Position numbers and translations under genes: made by a program. A stretch of 9,511 nucleotides of DNA, from positions 1-9,511 of the forward strand of contig URNY01000108.1 of assembly GCA_900549375.1 (NCBI GenBank), written 5' to 3'. This document shows positions 1 to 6,080 of this stretch, piece by piece. The notes beneath the pieces are model-generated. The model had not been told where the DNA came from, made no database searches, and saw nothing but the letters and a program-made list of their open reading frames with translations. The stretch is from an uncultured Bacteroidales bacterium (GTDB lineage Bacteria; Bacteroidota; Bacteroidia; Bacteroidales; Muribaculaceae). The stretch's first letter is position 1. Each line of letters opens with the position of its first letter.

Positions 1-518
1 CACTTGTCGCATACCTCCAAGAGCGTGGTATTCCGGCACACATCGCCAAGGCGAATTGCAAGGAGGCTCATTACAGCGTCAACGGCAAACCATTTTTTGC
101 CGTGGCATTTGAGAATGTCAACAATGGCTGGGAACTGCGCAACCGCTATTTCAAAGGTTGCAGTGGACGCAAGGATATCTCATATCTTCCGTGGGCGAGA
201 GATGGTCCGTCAACAGAGTGTGCCTTGTTCGAGGGATTCATTGATTACCTCTCTGCCCTCGCACTCAGCATCATCAGCGGAGCCGACGCTATCATACTCA
301 ACTCGGTTGTCAATGTCAACAAAGCAGTACCGTATCTCAAAGATTACACCACCATCAACTGTTACCTTGACAACGACAATGCCGGACAAACAGCACTCGC
401 CGAGTTGAAAGCCATATATGGCTCAATCGTGATTGACCGCTCCACACTCTACTCCGAGTTCAACGACTTGAATGATTTTCTTGTCAACCAAAGTTCAAAC
501 ATCAAACAAAACATATGA
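1..518 (+). CDS. TOPRIM-domain primase-like protein, C-terminal part (5' end outside window)
   Basis: The frame is open from base 3 to the TGA at 516-518, about 171 residues, so the gene begins left of the window. TOPRIM hallmarks are visible: an acidic strand-turn LFEGFIDYLSAL (the catalytic Glu motif, near bases 225-260) and YLDNDNAGQTAL (the DxD-type metal-binding motif, near 363-399). This fits the C-terminal half of the short DnaG-like primases of Bacteroidetes mobile elements, which normally start with a CHC2 zinc finger; that part would lie upstream and is not seen. The expected role is priming DNA synthesis on the transferred or replicating single strand. The ATG at 102 is internal, because conserved-looking sequence continues before it. 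The stop overlaps the next start by ATGA, which implies one operon with the mobilization genes. Confidence 0.85.
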   Translation, partial: LVAYLQERGIPAHIAKANCKEAHYSVNGKPFFAVAFENVNNGWELRNRYFKGCSGRKDISYLPWARDGPSTECALFEGFIDYLSALALSIISGADAIILNSVVNVNKAVPYLKDYTTINCYLDNDNAGQTALAELKAIYGSIVIDRSTLYSEFNDLNDFLVNQSSNIKQNI

Positions 519-1015
519 TGAAAACCACAAAAGCATCATCAACACCCGCATCTAAGTCAACCAAGTTGACTGATGCACCCGAAACCAAAGTATCAACCAT
601 TAATCCCGATTTTATTATGAAATCAGATAACACAACCGACCCCAATCCCGCAGTCAACAGCGACAATGCTGTTAACTGCACCACAACTGCCAACGCCGTT
701 GCCAATGAAAATCTGATCGGCAACGAGCAGACGACAACCGAGGCAACAGCCATAACCGAGCCGCCGAAGCAACAGCGCATCGGCAAGCAACAGCGCAAAT
801 CTGATTTCGCTGATTTCAAGGCAACATATCTCATACCGTCAAAGCTGGTGAAGCGTCATCCGGTCAACATCGAGAACAGCGTATGGGAAAAGCTTGAGCG
901 CATCGCCCGTATCCTCGGCGACCGCGACACAACTGTCGGCAGCTACATTAACGCCATCCTTGTCGAGCATCTCACAATATATGCCGACGACACCGAAATC
1001 TGGCGCAAGCTCTAA
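515..1015 (+). CDS. DUF3408-family protein of conjugative/mobilizable elements
   Basis: A 166-residue protein in two parts. Residues 1 to about 95 are a low-complexity Thr/Asn/Ala/Ser-rich tail that looks disordered. Residues from about 105 to the end form a compact domain with RHPVNIENSVWEKLERI followed by TTVGSYINAILVEHL, the pattern of DUF3408 proteins found in Bacteroides conjugative transposons and mobilizable units, often near primase and mob genes. The domain has a ribbon-helix-helix flavour, so DNA binding is plausible but inferred. The start is ATG 515 or 518 (Met-Met); the first overlaps the upstream stop as ATGA, suggesting coupled translation. The gene ends just before the inverted-repeat region, so it may be a relaxosome or regulatory component. 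Confidence 0.8.
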   Translation: MMKTTKASSTPASKSTKLTDAPETKVSTINPDFIMKSDNTTDPNPAVNSDNAVNCTTTANAVANENLIGNEQTTTEATAITEPPKQQRIGKQQRKSDFADFKATYLIPSKLVKRHPVNIENSVWEKLERIARILGDRDTTVGSYINAILVEHLTIYADDTEIWRKL

Positions 1016-1025
1016 TGTTTAACCC

Positions 1026-1181
1026 GACCGCAGGGAGCGGTTATCGTCAGCGCACAACTAAGAAACGATAGTGGATTAGTTGGGGATGCAAGGGTATGTT
1101 TCGGGAGGTAAAAAATTCCCACCCGAAACCCCTCGCATCCCGAAGGACGCTCTCTGTTCCCTGCGGTCACCATCCCCAACT
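1026..1181. other. Candidate origin of transfer (oriT) with dense inverted repeats
   Basis: This gene-free stretch lies directly upstream of the MobC-like and relaxase genes. Visible inverted repeats: GACCGCAGGGA 1026-1036 with TCCCTGCGGTC 1158-1168 (11/11); AGTTGGGGATG 1078-1088 with CATCCCCAACT 1171-1181 (11/11); GTTTCGGG 1098-1105 with CCCGAAAC 1122-1129 (8/8); and 1083-1094 with 1130-1141 (11 of 12 pairs). The last two stack into one long imperfect hairpin, 1083-1141. The first two pairs interlock rather than nest. Position and structure fit an oriT recognised by the adjacent relaxosome; the nic site cannot be assigned by eye. The region could also act in autoregulation of the mob operon. 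Confidence 0.6.
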
Positions 1182-1187
1182 CAACAA

Positions 1188-1574
1188 ATGAGAAAGTTCA
1201 ATCAGGACGCTCCCGGTGTAAAACTCCGCGGGCGACCGAAGAAAGAATCAAGTGATAAAAGAGACCGCAAAGTCTCTGTGAATTTTACCGATGCCGAAGA
1301 GCGCGAGGTGAAAGCCAAGGCCGCAGCCGCCGGTGTTAGCATCGCCGAACTGCTTAGAATCTCGGCATTCCGGCTCTCGATTGTCGGTCGTCTCACCGAT
1401 TTTGAACGTGAGGCAATACGCGAACTGATGTATCAAGGCAAGAATCTCAACGCTCAGGTCAAGGCTTGTCAGGCTAACTCATGGCCCTCGACAAAGCGTA
1501 AAGCAGAGGCTTGTCTCGACGGAATTTTAGCCACTCTTTGTAAGTTAAAAACCTCAAATTCCTCATTATTATGA
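1188..1574 (+). CDS. MobC-like relaxosome accessory protein (ribbon-helix-helix)
   Basis: The product is 128 residues from ATG 1188. The frame stays open upstream through a TTG at 1080, but that part translates the inverted repeats of the candidate oriT, so 1188 is preferred. After a basic N-terminal stretch (GRPKKE), RKVSVNFTDAEEREVKAKAA and GVSIAELLRISAF match the strand-helix-helix pattern of the MobC/plasmid mobilization family, followed by a helical region (NLNAQVKA). Such proteins bind near oriT and help the relaxase open the DNA. The stop overlaps the relaxase start as ATGA, so the two are probably made in step. Bacteroides names for this role vary, so no symbol is given. Confidence 0.85.
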   Translation: MRKFNQDAPGVKLRGRPKKESSDKRDRKVSVNFTDAEEREVKAKAAAAGVSIAELLRISAFRLSIVGRLTDFEREAIRELMYQGKNLNAQVKACQANSWPSTKRKAEACLDGILATLCKLKTSNSSLL

Positions 1575-2518
1575 TAGCTAAAATACTCGCAAAGGGAGCC
1601 GCATCCGACATCGTGGGATATGTTATGCGTGAGTTCCACGACAAGGAAAAATACACCGCTGACACATGGAGGCTGATAGATTCCGACAGCGTTTTCGGCA
1701 ACGATTATCGCAGAATTGTGGACAGTTTCGAGATCGGGGCGAGTCTCAACAAGAGAATCAGCAAGCCCATCGGACATATATCCGTGAGTTTCGACAAGGC
1801 GGATTTGCCCCGTCTTACAGATGATTTCATGGTGCAACTGGCTAAAGAATACATGGAGCGCATGGGCATCAGGGACACGCAATATATAATAGTGCGACAT
1901 CTCGAAACCGGCTCGCCGCATTTCCATATCGTCTATAATCGCGTGAATCTTCACGGCAAAGCCATCGACGAAAGCAATAATTTCGACAAAAGTCGTGACG
2001 CGACCAAGGCAATAAAACTGAAATACGGACTGACTTTTTCGCCGAAAAAGAAGTTGTATGAGGATGCGATTGCCGAGATGAAGCCCAGGATTCAGGCGGC
2101 GATGTACCGATGCAAATCGTGGGATGAGTTCCGCCGCCGCCTCGCTCCGGCCGGAATAACAGTCGAATTTTACAACGACCGCGACACCGGCAAGCCGCAG
2201 GGCATACGGTTCTCCGACGGCGAATTTACCTTCAACGGCTCGAAGATTGACCGCGCTTTTTCCTACAAGCGTCTCGACAAATTCTTTGCCAAGAATGCCG
2301 GAATAAGAGAGGTTCAGCCACAGCGACAGCAGCCTGTTTCAGTGACAGCAAAGGTCAAGGAGGCTCCTGTGGCTAATGTCGTGGAGAACATAGTCGAAAC
2401 CGGATGTCAGGCAGTGGGCGGACTGTTCCAAGTCGGGCCCGGCTATGACCCCGAGGAAGAAGCCTTCATCCGAGCGATGAAAAAGAAACCCAAAAAGAAA
2501 AAAGGAAGATCATTATAA
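1571..2518 (+). CDS. Relaxase/mobilization nuclease (MobA/VirD2-type)
   Basis: A 315-residue protein with the layout of the relaxase/mobilization nuclease family. The three-histidine metal site is clear: H110 in IIVRHLETGSPHFHIVYNRV, with H117 and H119. An earlier conserved strand, PIGHISVSF, contains H69. Candidate catalytic tyrosine is Y17 in IVGYVM, by analogy with the N-terminal Tyr of this family; Y28 cannot be excluded. The expected reaction is site- and strand-specific nicking at oriT, with covalent attachment to the 5' end, to start transfer. The C-terminus is strongly basic (KKKPKKKKGRSL) and may bind DNA or a coupling protein. The size is near the usual range for short Bacteroides relaxases, and no defect is visible. 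The next gene starts after a 2-base gap. Confidence 0.92.
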   Translation: MIAKILAKGAASDIVGYVMREFHDKEKYTADTWRLIDSDSVFGNDYRRIVDSFEIGASLNKRISKPIGHISVSFDKADLPRLTDDFMVQLAKEYMERMGIRDTQYIIVRHLETGSPHFHIVYNRVNLHGKAIDESNNFDKSRDATKAIKLKYGLTFSPKKKLYEDAIAEMKPRIQAAMYRCKSWDEFRRRLAPAGITVEFYNDRDTGKPQGIRFSDGEFTFNGSKIDRAFSYKRLDKFFAKNAGIREVQPQRQQPVSVTAKVKEAPVANVVENIVETGCQAVGGLFQVGPGYDPEEEAFIRAMKKKPKKKKGRSL

Positions 2519-2520
2519 CA

Positions 2521-3276
2521 ATGGCAGATTTACACTCACTCGTCAAGAAACAAGACGAGAAGATTGACGACCTTCTCAAAACCGCGAAAGAGAACAAGGA
2601 TTTGCTGACAGACATTGATACCCGACTGGCATCCGAGCCTGTGCAGACGGAACCGTCGGCATCAGCAATCCCGGAGAAAATCCAAGTGGAGCTGCCCGCG
2701 AACATTGCCACCAACGAATCGGTAAAACGACTCGTAGAGGCGGCACTCGCCAAACAAAAAATCGAAGCCCTCAAAAGTCTTGACTTCTCGCAGTTCCCCA
2801 AAGAACTGGCAGAAGCCTTCGTCATCGCATTTAAGGACGGACTTGACAAGAATGTAAAAAATGCGCTTCACGAAGGCATCCGCAATGAGTTCGCAAGTCA
2901 GACCTGTCAGTTCAACGAGTCGGCAAAGCGTCTCAACGACCGGATGTATAGCATCGTCAACGGTGCTATCTGGGCGGCAATCCCCAAATGGGTTTATGCC
3001 GTTGCCGGAGCCCTATTGCTTATCGCTGTCGGTCTCGGCATAGGTTGTTTCCATCTCTATAAGGACAATGAGAGCCTGCGAAATACCGAGTGGCTCTACC
3101 GCTACGAAAGGCTTTGGTGGGATGGCAAGCATCAAGAAGATTTGCTACGCCGAGAAAAAACCTTTGCTGTCGGCACACAGCAGGAGCAGGATTCCATTAA
3201 GAATCTCACCCGCCAGCTCGAAAAATCCCGACACATAGAAGAAACCTTCCTCTATTTCAATCCGACTGAGAAATAG
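2521..3276 (+). CDS. Mobilization-operon coiled-coil protein with one membrane helix
   Basis: A 251-residue protein I do not recognise as a named family. Residues 1-35 are charged and heptad-like (KKQDEKIDDLLKTAKENKDL). A Pro/Glu linker and a helical segment follow. One hydrophobic segment at about 157-180 (WVYAVAGALLLIAVG onwards) should cross the membrane, followed by a charged region rich in Trp, Tyr and Arg and a final coiled stretch. Being immediately downstream of the relaxase and the last gene before a terminator, it is probably an accessory protein of transfer, for example tethering the relaxosome to the membrane or to a coupling protein; that role is inferred only from position and topology. 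Confidence 0.75.
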   Translation: MADLHSLVKKQDEKIDDLLKTAKENKDLLTDIDTRLASEPVQTEPSASAIPEKIQVELPANIATNESVKRLVEAALAKQKIEALKSLDFSQFPKELAEAFVIAFKDGLDKNVKNALHEGIRNEFASQTCQFNESAKRLNDRMYSIVNGAIWAAIPKWVYAVAGALLLIAVGLGIGCFHLYKDNESLRNTEWLYRYERLWWDGKHQEDLLRREKTFAVGTQQEQDSIKNLTRQLEKSRHIEETFLYFNPTEK

Positions 3277-3291
3277 CGTTACTCTAACCGT

Positions 3292-3337
3292 AAGACAGGC
3301 AACCCCGACAACACTACCGGGATTGCCTGTCTTTTTT
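3292..3337 (+). terminator. Rho-independent terminator of the mob operon
   Basis: AAGACAGGCAA (3292-3302) pairs with TTGCCTGTCTT (3323-3333), an 11-bp perfect stem. One mismatch and three further G-C pairs follow towards a 12-base loop. Six T residues (3332-3337) come right after the stem, 15 bases past the stop of the membrane protein. On the minus strand no T run follows, so it should stop plus-strand transcription only. Confidence 0.9.
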
Positions 3338-3362
3338 GATAAGTGTGAATATATGGCATTAA

Positions 3363-3551
3363 GAGCATTTTAAGGAGAAACCACCGAGCAATGGCAAGCG
3401 GACGGTCGGCACATGGCTCTGTGACTATGCGGAACACCGACAGCCCTTTGAAGAAATAAAACATCGCCACACACTCAATGAGGTTGGCGACGTCGCGGAA
3501 GGTCGGTATGATTGGAGGATTGATAGAGGACGAGGAGGAGTCAGCCTGTAA
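3363..3551 (+). pseudogene. C-terminal remnant of an unidentified plus-strand gene (contains R1)
   Basis: An open frame of 62 codons runs from just after a TAA (3360-3362) to a TAA at 3549-3551. It has no start codon, so it is a fragment. It includes TVGTWLCDYAEHRQPFEEI and ends GDVAEGRYDWRIDRGRGGVSL. The last 23 codons recur in R2 with the coding frame kept, which supports this being the true reading frame of a former gene. I cannot name the family. A 63-codon minus-strand frame over the same bases also spans the terminator and is less credible. Confidence 0.5.
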
Positions 3552-3567
3552 TCCTGTTATAACTCTC
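3480..3567 (+). repeat. Direct repeat R1 (88 bp)
   Basis: About 89% identical to R2 at 4079-4166 (10 differences by my count). It covers the last 23 codons and stop of the remnant gene plus 16 following bases ending ATAACTCTC. Similarity becomes patchy immediately upstream (a shared CCACACA). It lies just beyond the 3' end of the minus-strand gene 3615-4031. Confidence 0.85.
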
Positions 3568-3614
3568 CTTCATTAGAAATCATTTGTCGGGCATATCCTT
3601 ATCTTCTTGCACTT

Positions 3615-4031
3615 TTAACCAAGACTGTTTCCGCTATCCCAGCCAACCATATCATCGAATAATACCGATTTATCTTTTAAAACCTTATAATGTTGTATAA
3701 TTCTTTTTGTATAGTTGATACCAAACAAAATATATTCAATTCCACTTCGCTTACAGTTTTGCATGGTGGAACGAGTGTATATGTCTATACACAAAAGTCC
3801 TAACTGATATTCATTATTATTGTTTCTTTCCTGATTAAAGTAATTCTCATACATATTTATCAAATATGTCGGTGAAGAGGATTTGTCGTTTGCCTCATGT
3901 TCTAAAGGGATGACCTCACCATTTTCCATAATTACAGCAAATGGCAAAAACTCTCCAAATTCAGAAAGGAAAGTATAGATATATTCTTTTGCAAATTCTA
4001 TCAAAGATAGTTCGTCTTCTGTTAGTACCAT
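3615..4031 (-). CDS. Small soluble protein, immunity-like, unrecognised
   Basis: A 138-residue acidic protein with no signal peptide or membrane segment, so probably cytoplasmic. Features: an N-terminal helix, then EFLPFAVIMENGEVIPLEHE, a strand pattern (GE-F-PFA ... nGe-i) reminiscent of small immunity-type proteins in polymorphic toxin loci, and a later strand pair LGLLCIDIYTRS ... IEYILFGINY. No catalytic motif is evident. The start is ATG 4031, since an in-frame TAA lies just upstream. It is the last gene of the minus-strand array and is flanked by R1 and R2, so it looks like a single-gene cassette. Function is not established. Confidence 0.65.
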   Translation of the reverse strand: MVLTEDELSLIEFAKEYIYTFLSEFGEFLPFAVIMENGEVIPLEHEANDKSSSPTYLINMYENYFNQERNNNNEYQLGLLCIDIYTRSTMQNCKRSGIEYILFGINYTKRIIQHYKVLKDKSVLFDDMVGWDSGNSLG

Positions 4032-4057
4032 AATTATGTATAAAAATTAATTCCTGC

Positions 4058-4150
4058 ATGACCACACAGTCACGGACGGAGGTTGGCGATGTCGCTGAAG
4101 GTCGGTATGATTGGAAGATTGAGAAAGGGCGAGGAGGAATCAGTCTGTAA
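4058..4150 (+). pseudogene. Second C-terminal remnant of the same unidentified gene (contains R2)
   Basis: The frame runs into the repeat at 4079 and ends GDVAEGRYDWKIEKGRGGISL at a TAA (4148-4150). An in-frame ATG at 4058 exists, but the 7 codons before the repeat are unrelated to the R1 copy apart from a short stretch, so this is best read as a detached gene 3' end rather than a working 30-residue gene. Confidence 0.4.
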
Positions 4151-4166
4151 TCCCTTTATAACTCTC
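4079..4166 (+). repeat. Direct repeat R2 (88 bp)
   Basis: Partner of R1 (3480-3567). Within the 72 coding bases there are 8 differences: 5 at third codon positions, and the other 3 give only R/K, R/K and V/I changes; one of the third-position changes gives D/E. It lies between the minus-strand genes 3615-4031 and 4190-4564, next to a decayed leader at 4171-4200. Confidence 0.85.
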
Positions 4167-4170
4167 ACAT

Positions 4171-4200
4171 AGCCAAAATCGGTTATCCGTCAACTTCGAT
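4171..4200 (-). repeat. Decayed copy of the MKLTDKRFW leader (start codon lost)
   Basis: Minus-strand reading gives KLTDNRFWL from AAG at 4196-4194, but where the other copies have ATG this one reads ATCG, so no start codon remains. The frame continues only briefly into R2 and stops. The upstream gene (4190-4564) ends with its TGA inside this leader, as happens at another leader copy. Confidence 0.6.
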
Positions 4201-4564
4201 CTATGATGTAGGCTTCGGATGTTAAAATATCTACGATGTGTTCGGTTGTCTTTATTGCATAGTGCTTTACGTTTAGAGAAGATCCATACAACGCACTCAT
4301 CCCAGTTGCCATGATTTCTCCCAGATAAGAGGAATTTTCCACTTCGTATAAGAGGCCGGAAGTCAATCCCACCATAACCTCGGTCATTCTAAAGTGTTCC
4401 AGAGTTACACGATAGGCAAATACATTCCTAAATCGAATGGCAATCGTTCCTCTGTTGTCAAAACGATCAAGTATAATTTTAAGGTCGGTAGCGTCATAAT
4501 CTATTGAATTAATTGAACATTCGCAATCAATTACATTTATCTGATGGTATATCTCACTTTCCAT
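4190..4564 (-). CDS. Small soluble protein, immunity-like, possibly cut off from its leader
   Basis: A 124-residue protein from ATG 4564, without signal peptide or membrane segment. It appears to be an alpha/beta domain: INVIDCECSINSIDYDATDL, then strands IAIRFRNVFAYRV and GLLYEVENSSYLGEI, ending with a helix-strand segment. I do not recognise the family; a small immunity-type protein is one possibility. Just upstream lies an MKLTDKRF leader in another frame. Removing one T from the T5 run at 4570-4574 would give MKLTDKRFWGMESEIYHQ, in frame with this gene, so the ancestral start may have been 4595. The stop sits within the decayed leader downstream. Confidence 0.65.
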   Translation of the reverse strand: MESEIYHQINVIDCECSINSIDYDATDLKIILDRFDNRGTIAIRFRNVFAYRVTLEHFRMTEVMVGLTSGLLYEVENSSYLGEIMATGMSALYGSSLNVKHYAIKTTEHIVDILTSEAYIIDRS

Positions 4565-4595
4565 ACCCCAAAAATCGTTTATCGGTCAGTTTCAT
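4554..4595 (-). other. Orphaned MKLTDKRF leader mini-ORF
   Basis: ATG at 4595 starts MKLTDKRFLGYGK and then TGA (4556-4554), overlapping the start of the 4190-4564 gene out of frame. Its first 8 codons match the leaders at 7102 and, less closely, 5391. The upstream gene's TAA (4581-4579) lies inside it. Either it is a frameshift relic of a longer gene start, or a short coupled leader peptide; the former is favoured because a one-base change restores fusion to the next gene. Confidence 0.55.
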
Positions 4596-5391
4596 GATGT
4601 AATCGCATTTTCTTTTTCAGATATTCATCTTTGCCTATAAAATTCTGAGAACCGATGGCTCCACCTCCATATTCAAACACCACGAAAGGAGTATAAACAA
4701 TAGAGGCATCTGATTCATTGATTTTCTCTTGTTCGTCAGAGGAGAGCGGGCTATGATATATCTGATAATCATACTTTCCCATGCCTACGCGACGGAATCC
4801 GACACAAAAAGGAGCATCAGGGACAGTCTGCAAAGAAATAGAAATACAGCCTATTTCGTCTAACTCTTTTTCCAGCCAAGCTAAAGAATTTCTGTCGAGG
4901 CCGCTTTGGATGAGCAACGAATCTATCTTTTCCTCACTGGGTTCCCAGTTGGAATCAATCTCACCATTTCCGTTTGAGAAATGGAAGATTGAAACATCGC
5001 CATGCTCGAATTCAATCTCAACGGAACATCCGGGAGTCATTTTATTGTAAAGATTACTATATATCCGCTCCATGCGTCCGCCATATTTAGTATAATGACG
5101 TTCCATTATATCGGCATCACATCTGTTGGTCGGATTGAAAAACAAGAATGAAAACAGGAGAATGTTGACCAGATTCAATATCAACAGCGCCTTCTTATGC
5201 CTGCTGTTGCATCTTAACGAACAGATAAAAGATATGCAGGCAACGATAACTGCCGGAATGAACAGCCAAAAGAATATAGCAATAAACCACACGAATAAAT
5301 CGCTCACAAGAAGCCCAGTAAAGCATACCGTAAGGAATAACACACAAATGTATTGTATCGTTATCCATAATGGTTTATCGGTCAGTTTCAT
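4579..5391 (-). CDS. Membrane protein with three N-terminal helices and a C-terminal globular domain
   Basis: A 270-residue protein. After the MKLTDKPLW leader, three hydrophobic segments are visible at about 12-30, 33-58 and 68-86. From about residue 94 (DIMERHYTKYGGRMERIY) a soluble domain begins with EIEFEHGDVSIFHF, EEKIDSLLIQSGLDRNS, GFRRVGMGKYDYQIY and a striking EYGGGAIGSQNFIGK near the C-terminus. It has the look of a well-conserved Bacteroidales hypothetical family, but I cannot name it and see no catalytic motif. An immunity or envelope role is inferred from the neighbours. The start at 5391 follows the upstream pseudogene stop by 8 bases. The stop lies inside the next leader, so translation is probably coupled. 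Confidence 0.8.
   Translation of the reverse strand: MKLTDKPLWITIQYICVLFLTVCFTGLLVSDLFVWFIAIFFWLFIPAVIVACISFICSLRCNSRHKKALLILNLVNILLFSFLFFNPTNRCDADIMERHYTKYGGRMERIYSNLYNKMTPGCSVEIEFEHGDVSIFHFSNGNGEIDSNWEPSEEKIDSLLIQSGLDRNSLAWLEKELDEIGCISISLQTVPDAPFCVGFRRVGMGKYDYQIYHSPLSSDEQEKINESDASIVYTPFVVFEYGGGAIGSQNFIGKDEYLKKKMRLHHETDR
5363..5391 (-). repeat. MKLTDKPLW leader copy
   Basis: The 5' end of the 4579-5391 gene. The plus-strand text GTTTATCGGTCAGTTTCAT matches the leader at 4595 closely and that at 7102 with a small difference. It diverges after codon 6 (KPLW instead of KRFW). Confidence 0.75.
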
Positions 5392-5399
5392 GTCAAGAT

Positions 5400-5623
5400 T
5401 TATTTGACGATTAATACTATAATCACTGCGAGAACGAGGAAGCCAAGAAAGCCGTTGGCAAGATTGTTGTCGGCATGATCTATGTTATTGAAATCTTCCG
5501 AACCATAGCGGATTTGTCTGTGTATGACACTTTATGCCCGCGACGGAACAGCTGCAGACAACCGTACCGAAGCCCGGCTCCAATATGTTGAATCGCCGAT
5601 ATGAACCATGAACGTATAAACAT
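5400..5623 (-). pseudogene. Frameshifted small membrane protein gene
   Basis: From ATG 5623 a frame reads MFIRSWFISAIQHIGAGLRY and on to KVSYTDKSAMVRKISIT, with TAG at 5482-5480 (47 codons). A second minus-strand frame, open from about 5530 to TAA 5402-5400, reads SEDFNNIDHADNNL and then a clear membrane helix NGFLGFLVLAVIIVLIVK. The two join with a -1 shift, that is one lost base, into a coherent protein of about 74 residues with a C-terminal membrane anchor. It ends 8 bases before the next start, in keeping with the operon. No classic slippery heptamer was seen in the overlap, so a disabling deletion is more likely than programmed frameshifting. The alternative frame at 5485-5676 gives a Cys-rich, unconvincing peptide. 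Confidence 0.55.
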
Positions 5624-5635
5624 ATCATTTTGAGA

Positions 5636-6073
5636 TTATTTAAGAAGCTGTCTTTTAAAAACGGAATTACTGTCAACGCCCATACTGACTACATTATAAT
5701 CAGACGGTATATATATTGTGTCTCCAATCGCTACAATCGGTCTCGGGACATTCAGATTCCCGGAAAATTTCCACTCCTTCCCATCAGTCCTGCGCTTTAG
5801 TTTGCGCGATGTAATCCAAGGACCAAATTTGGTGTAGACAAAAGAATAATCAGAGTTATAGCAGATTACATCCGGCAGTTCAACAATTACGGTATCGTCT
5901 ATTGAAATTATTGTATGCTCTCCCCACCAGGTAAGAGTGTCTTGAACTTCTTTTGGCAAATCGGAATAAAACACATCTTCGCCATCAGTGTAATCTATGG
6001 AACGAGAGCATCCGAAACACAAGCCAATCGCTCCAAAGGCTATAATGCCTACTATTTTCTGCCACTTTTTCAT
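5636..6073 (-). CDS. Small lipoprotein, unrecognised
   Basis: A 145-residue precursor. The N-terminus MKKWQKIVGIIAFGAIGLCFGC has a short basic region, a hydrophobic core and a Cys at position 22 that fits the looser Bacteroidetes lipobox, so export and lipid attachment are likely. The mature part is beta-rich and acidic, with QDTLTWWGEHTIISIDDTVI, a YNSDYSFVYTKFGPW segment and VAIGDTIYIPSDYNV near the end. I see no enzyme motif. The first codons are shared with the 8043-8279 gene (M-x-KWQKI). It starts 7 bases after the upstream stop. A periplasmic or surface protective (immunity) role is a guess from context. Confidence 0.75.
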   Translation of the reverse strand: MKKWQKIVGIIAFGAIGLCFGCSRSIDYTDGEDVFYSDLPKEVQDTLTWWGEHTIISIDDTVIVELPDVICYNSDYSFVYTKFGPWITSRKLKRRTDGKEWKFSGNLNVPRPIVAIGDTIYIPSDYNVVSMGVDSNSVFKRQLLK

Positions 6074-6074
6074 A
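6045..6074 (-). repeat. KWQKI leader copy 1
   Basis: The 5' end of the 5636-6073 gene. The plus-strand text CTATTTTCTGCCACTT recurs exactly at the start of the 8043-8279 gene, and the similarity extends to about 26 bases with two mismatches. Confidence 0.65.
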
Positions 6075-6080
6075 CTATTT

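Noticed and set aside
1080..1187. Upstream extension of the MobC-like protein from a TTG at 1080
   Set aside because: These codons translate the inverted repeats of the candidate oriT and lack family similarity; ATG 1188 gives the expected start.
3279..3470. Minus-strand 63-codon frame between the mob operon and the cargo
   Set aside because: It runs through the rho-independent terminator and opposes the frame supported by the R1/R2 substitution pattern.
3487..3496. Palindrome GCGACGTCGC in R1
   Set aside because: It is not kept in R2 (GCGATGTCGC) and falls in codons, so it is probably incidental.
3480..4166. R1/R2 as integron attC sites
   Set aside because: No paired core sites or folded hairpin typical of attC were seen, and the repeats behave as coding sequence; only the gene-then-repeat layout is similar.
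5485..5676. Minus-strand 63-codon frame rich in Cys
   Set aside because: It overlaps the end of the lipoprotein gene and is out of frame with the more protein-like two-part reading of the same region.
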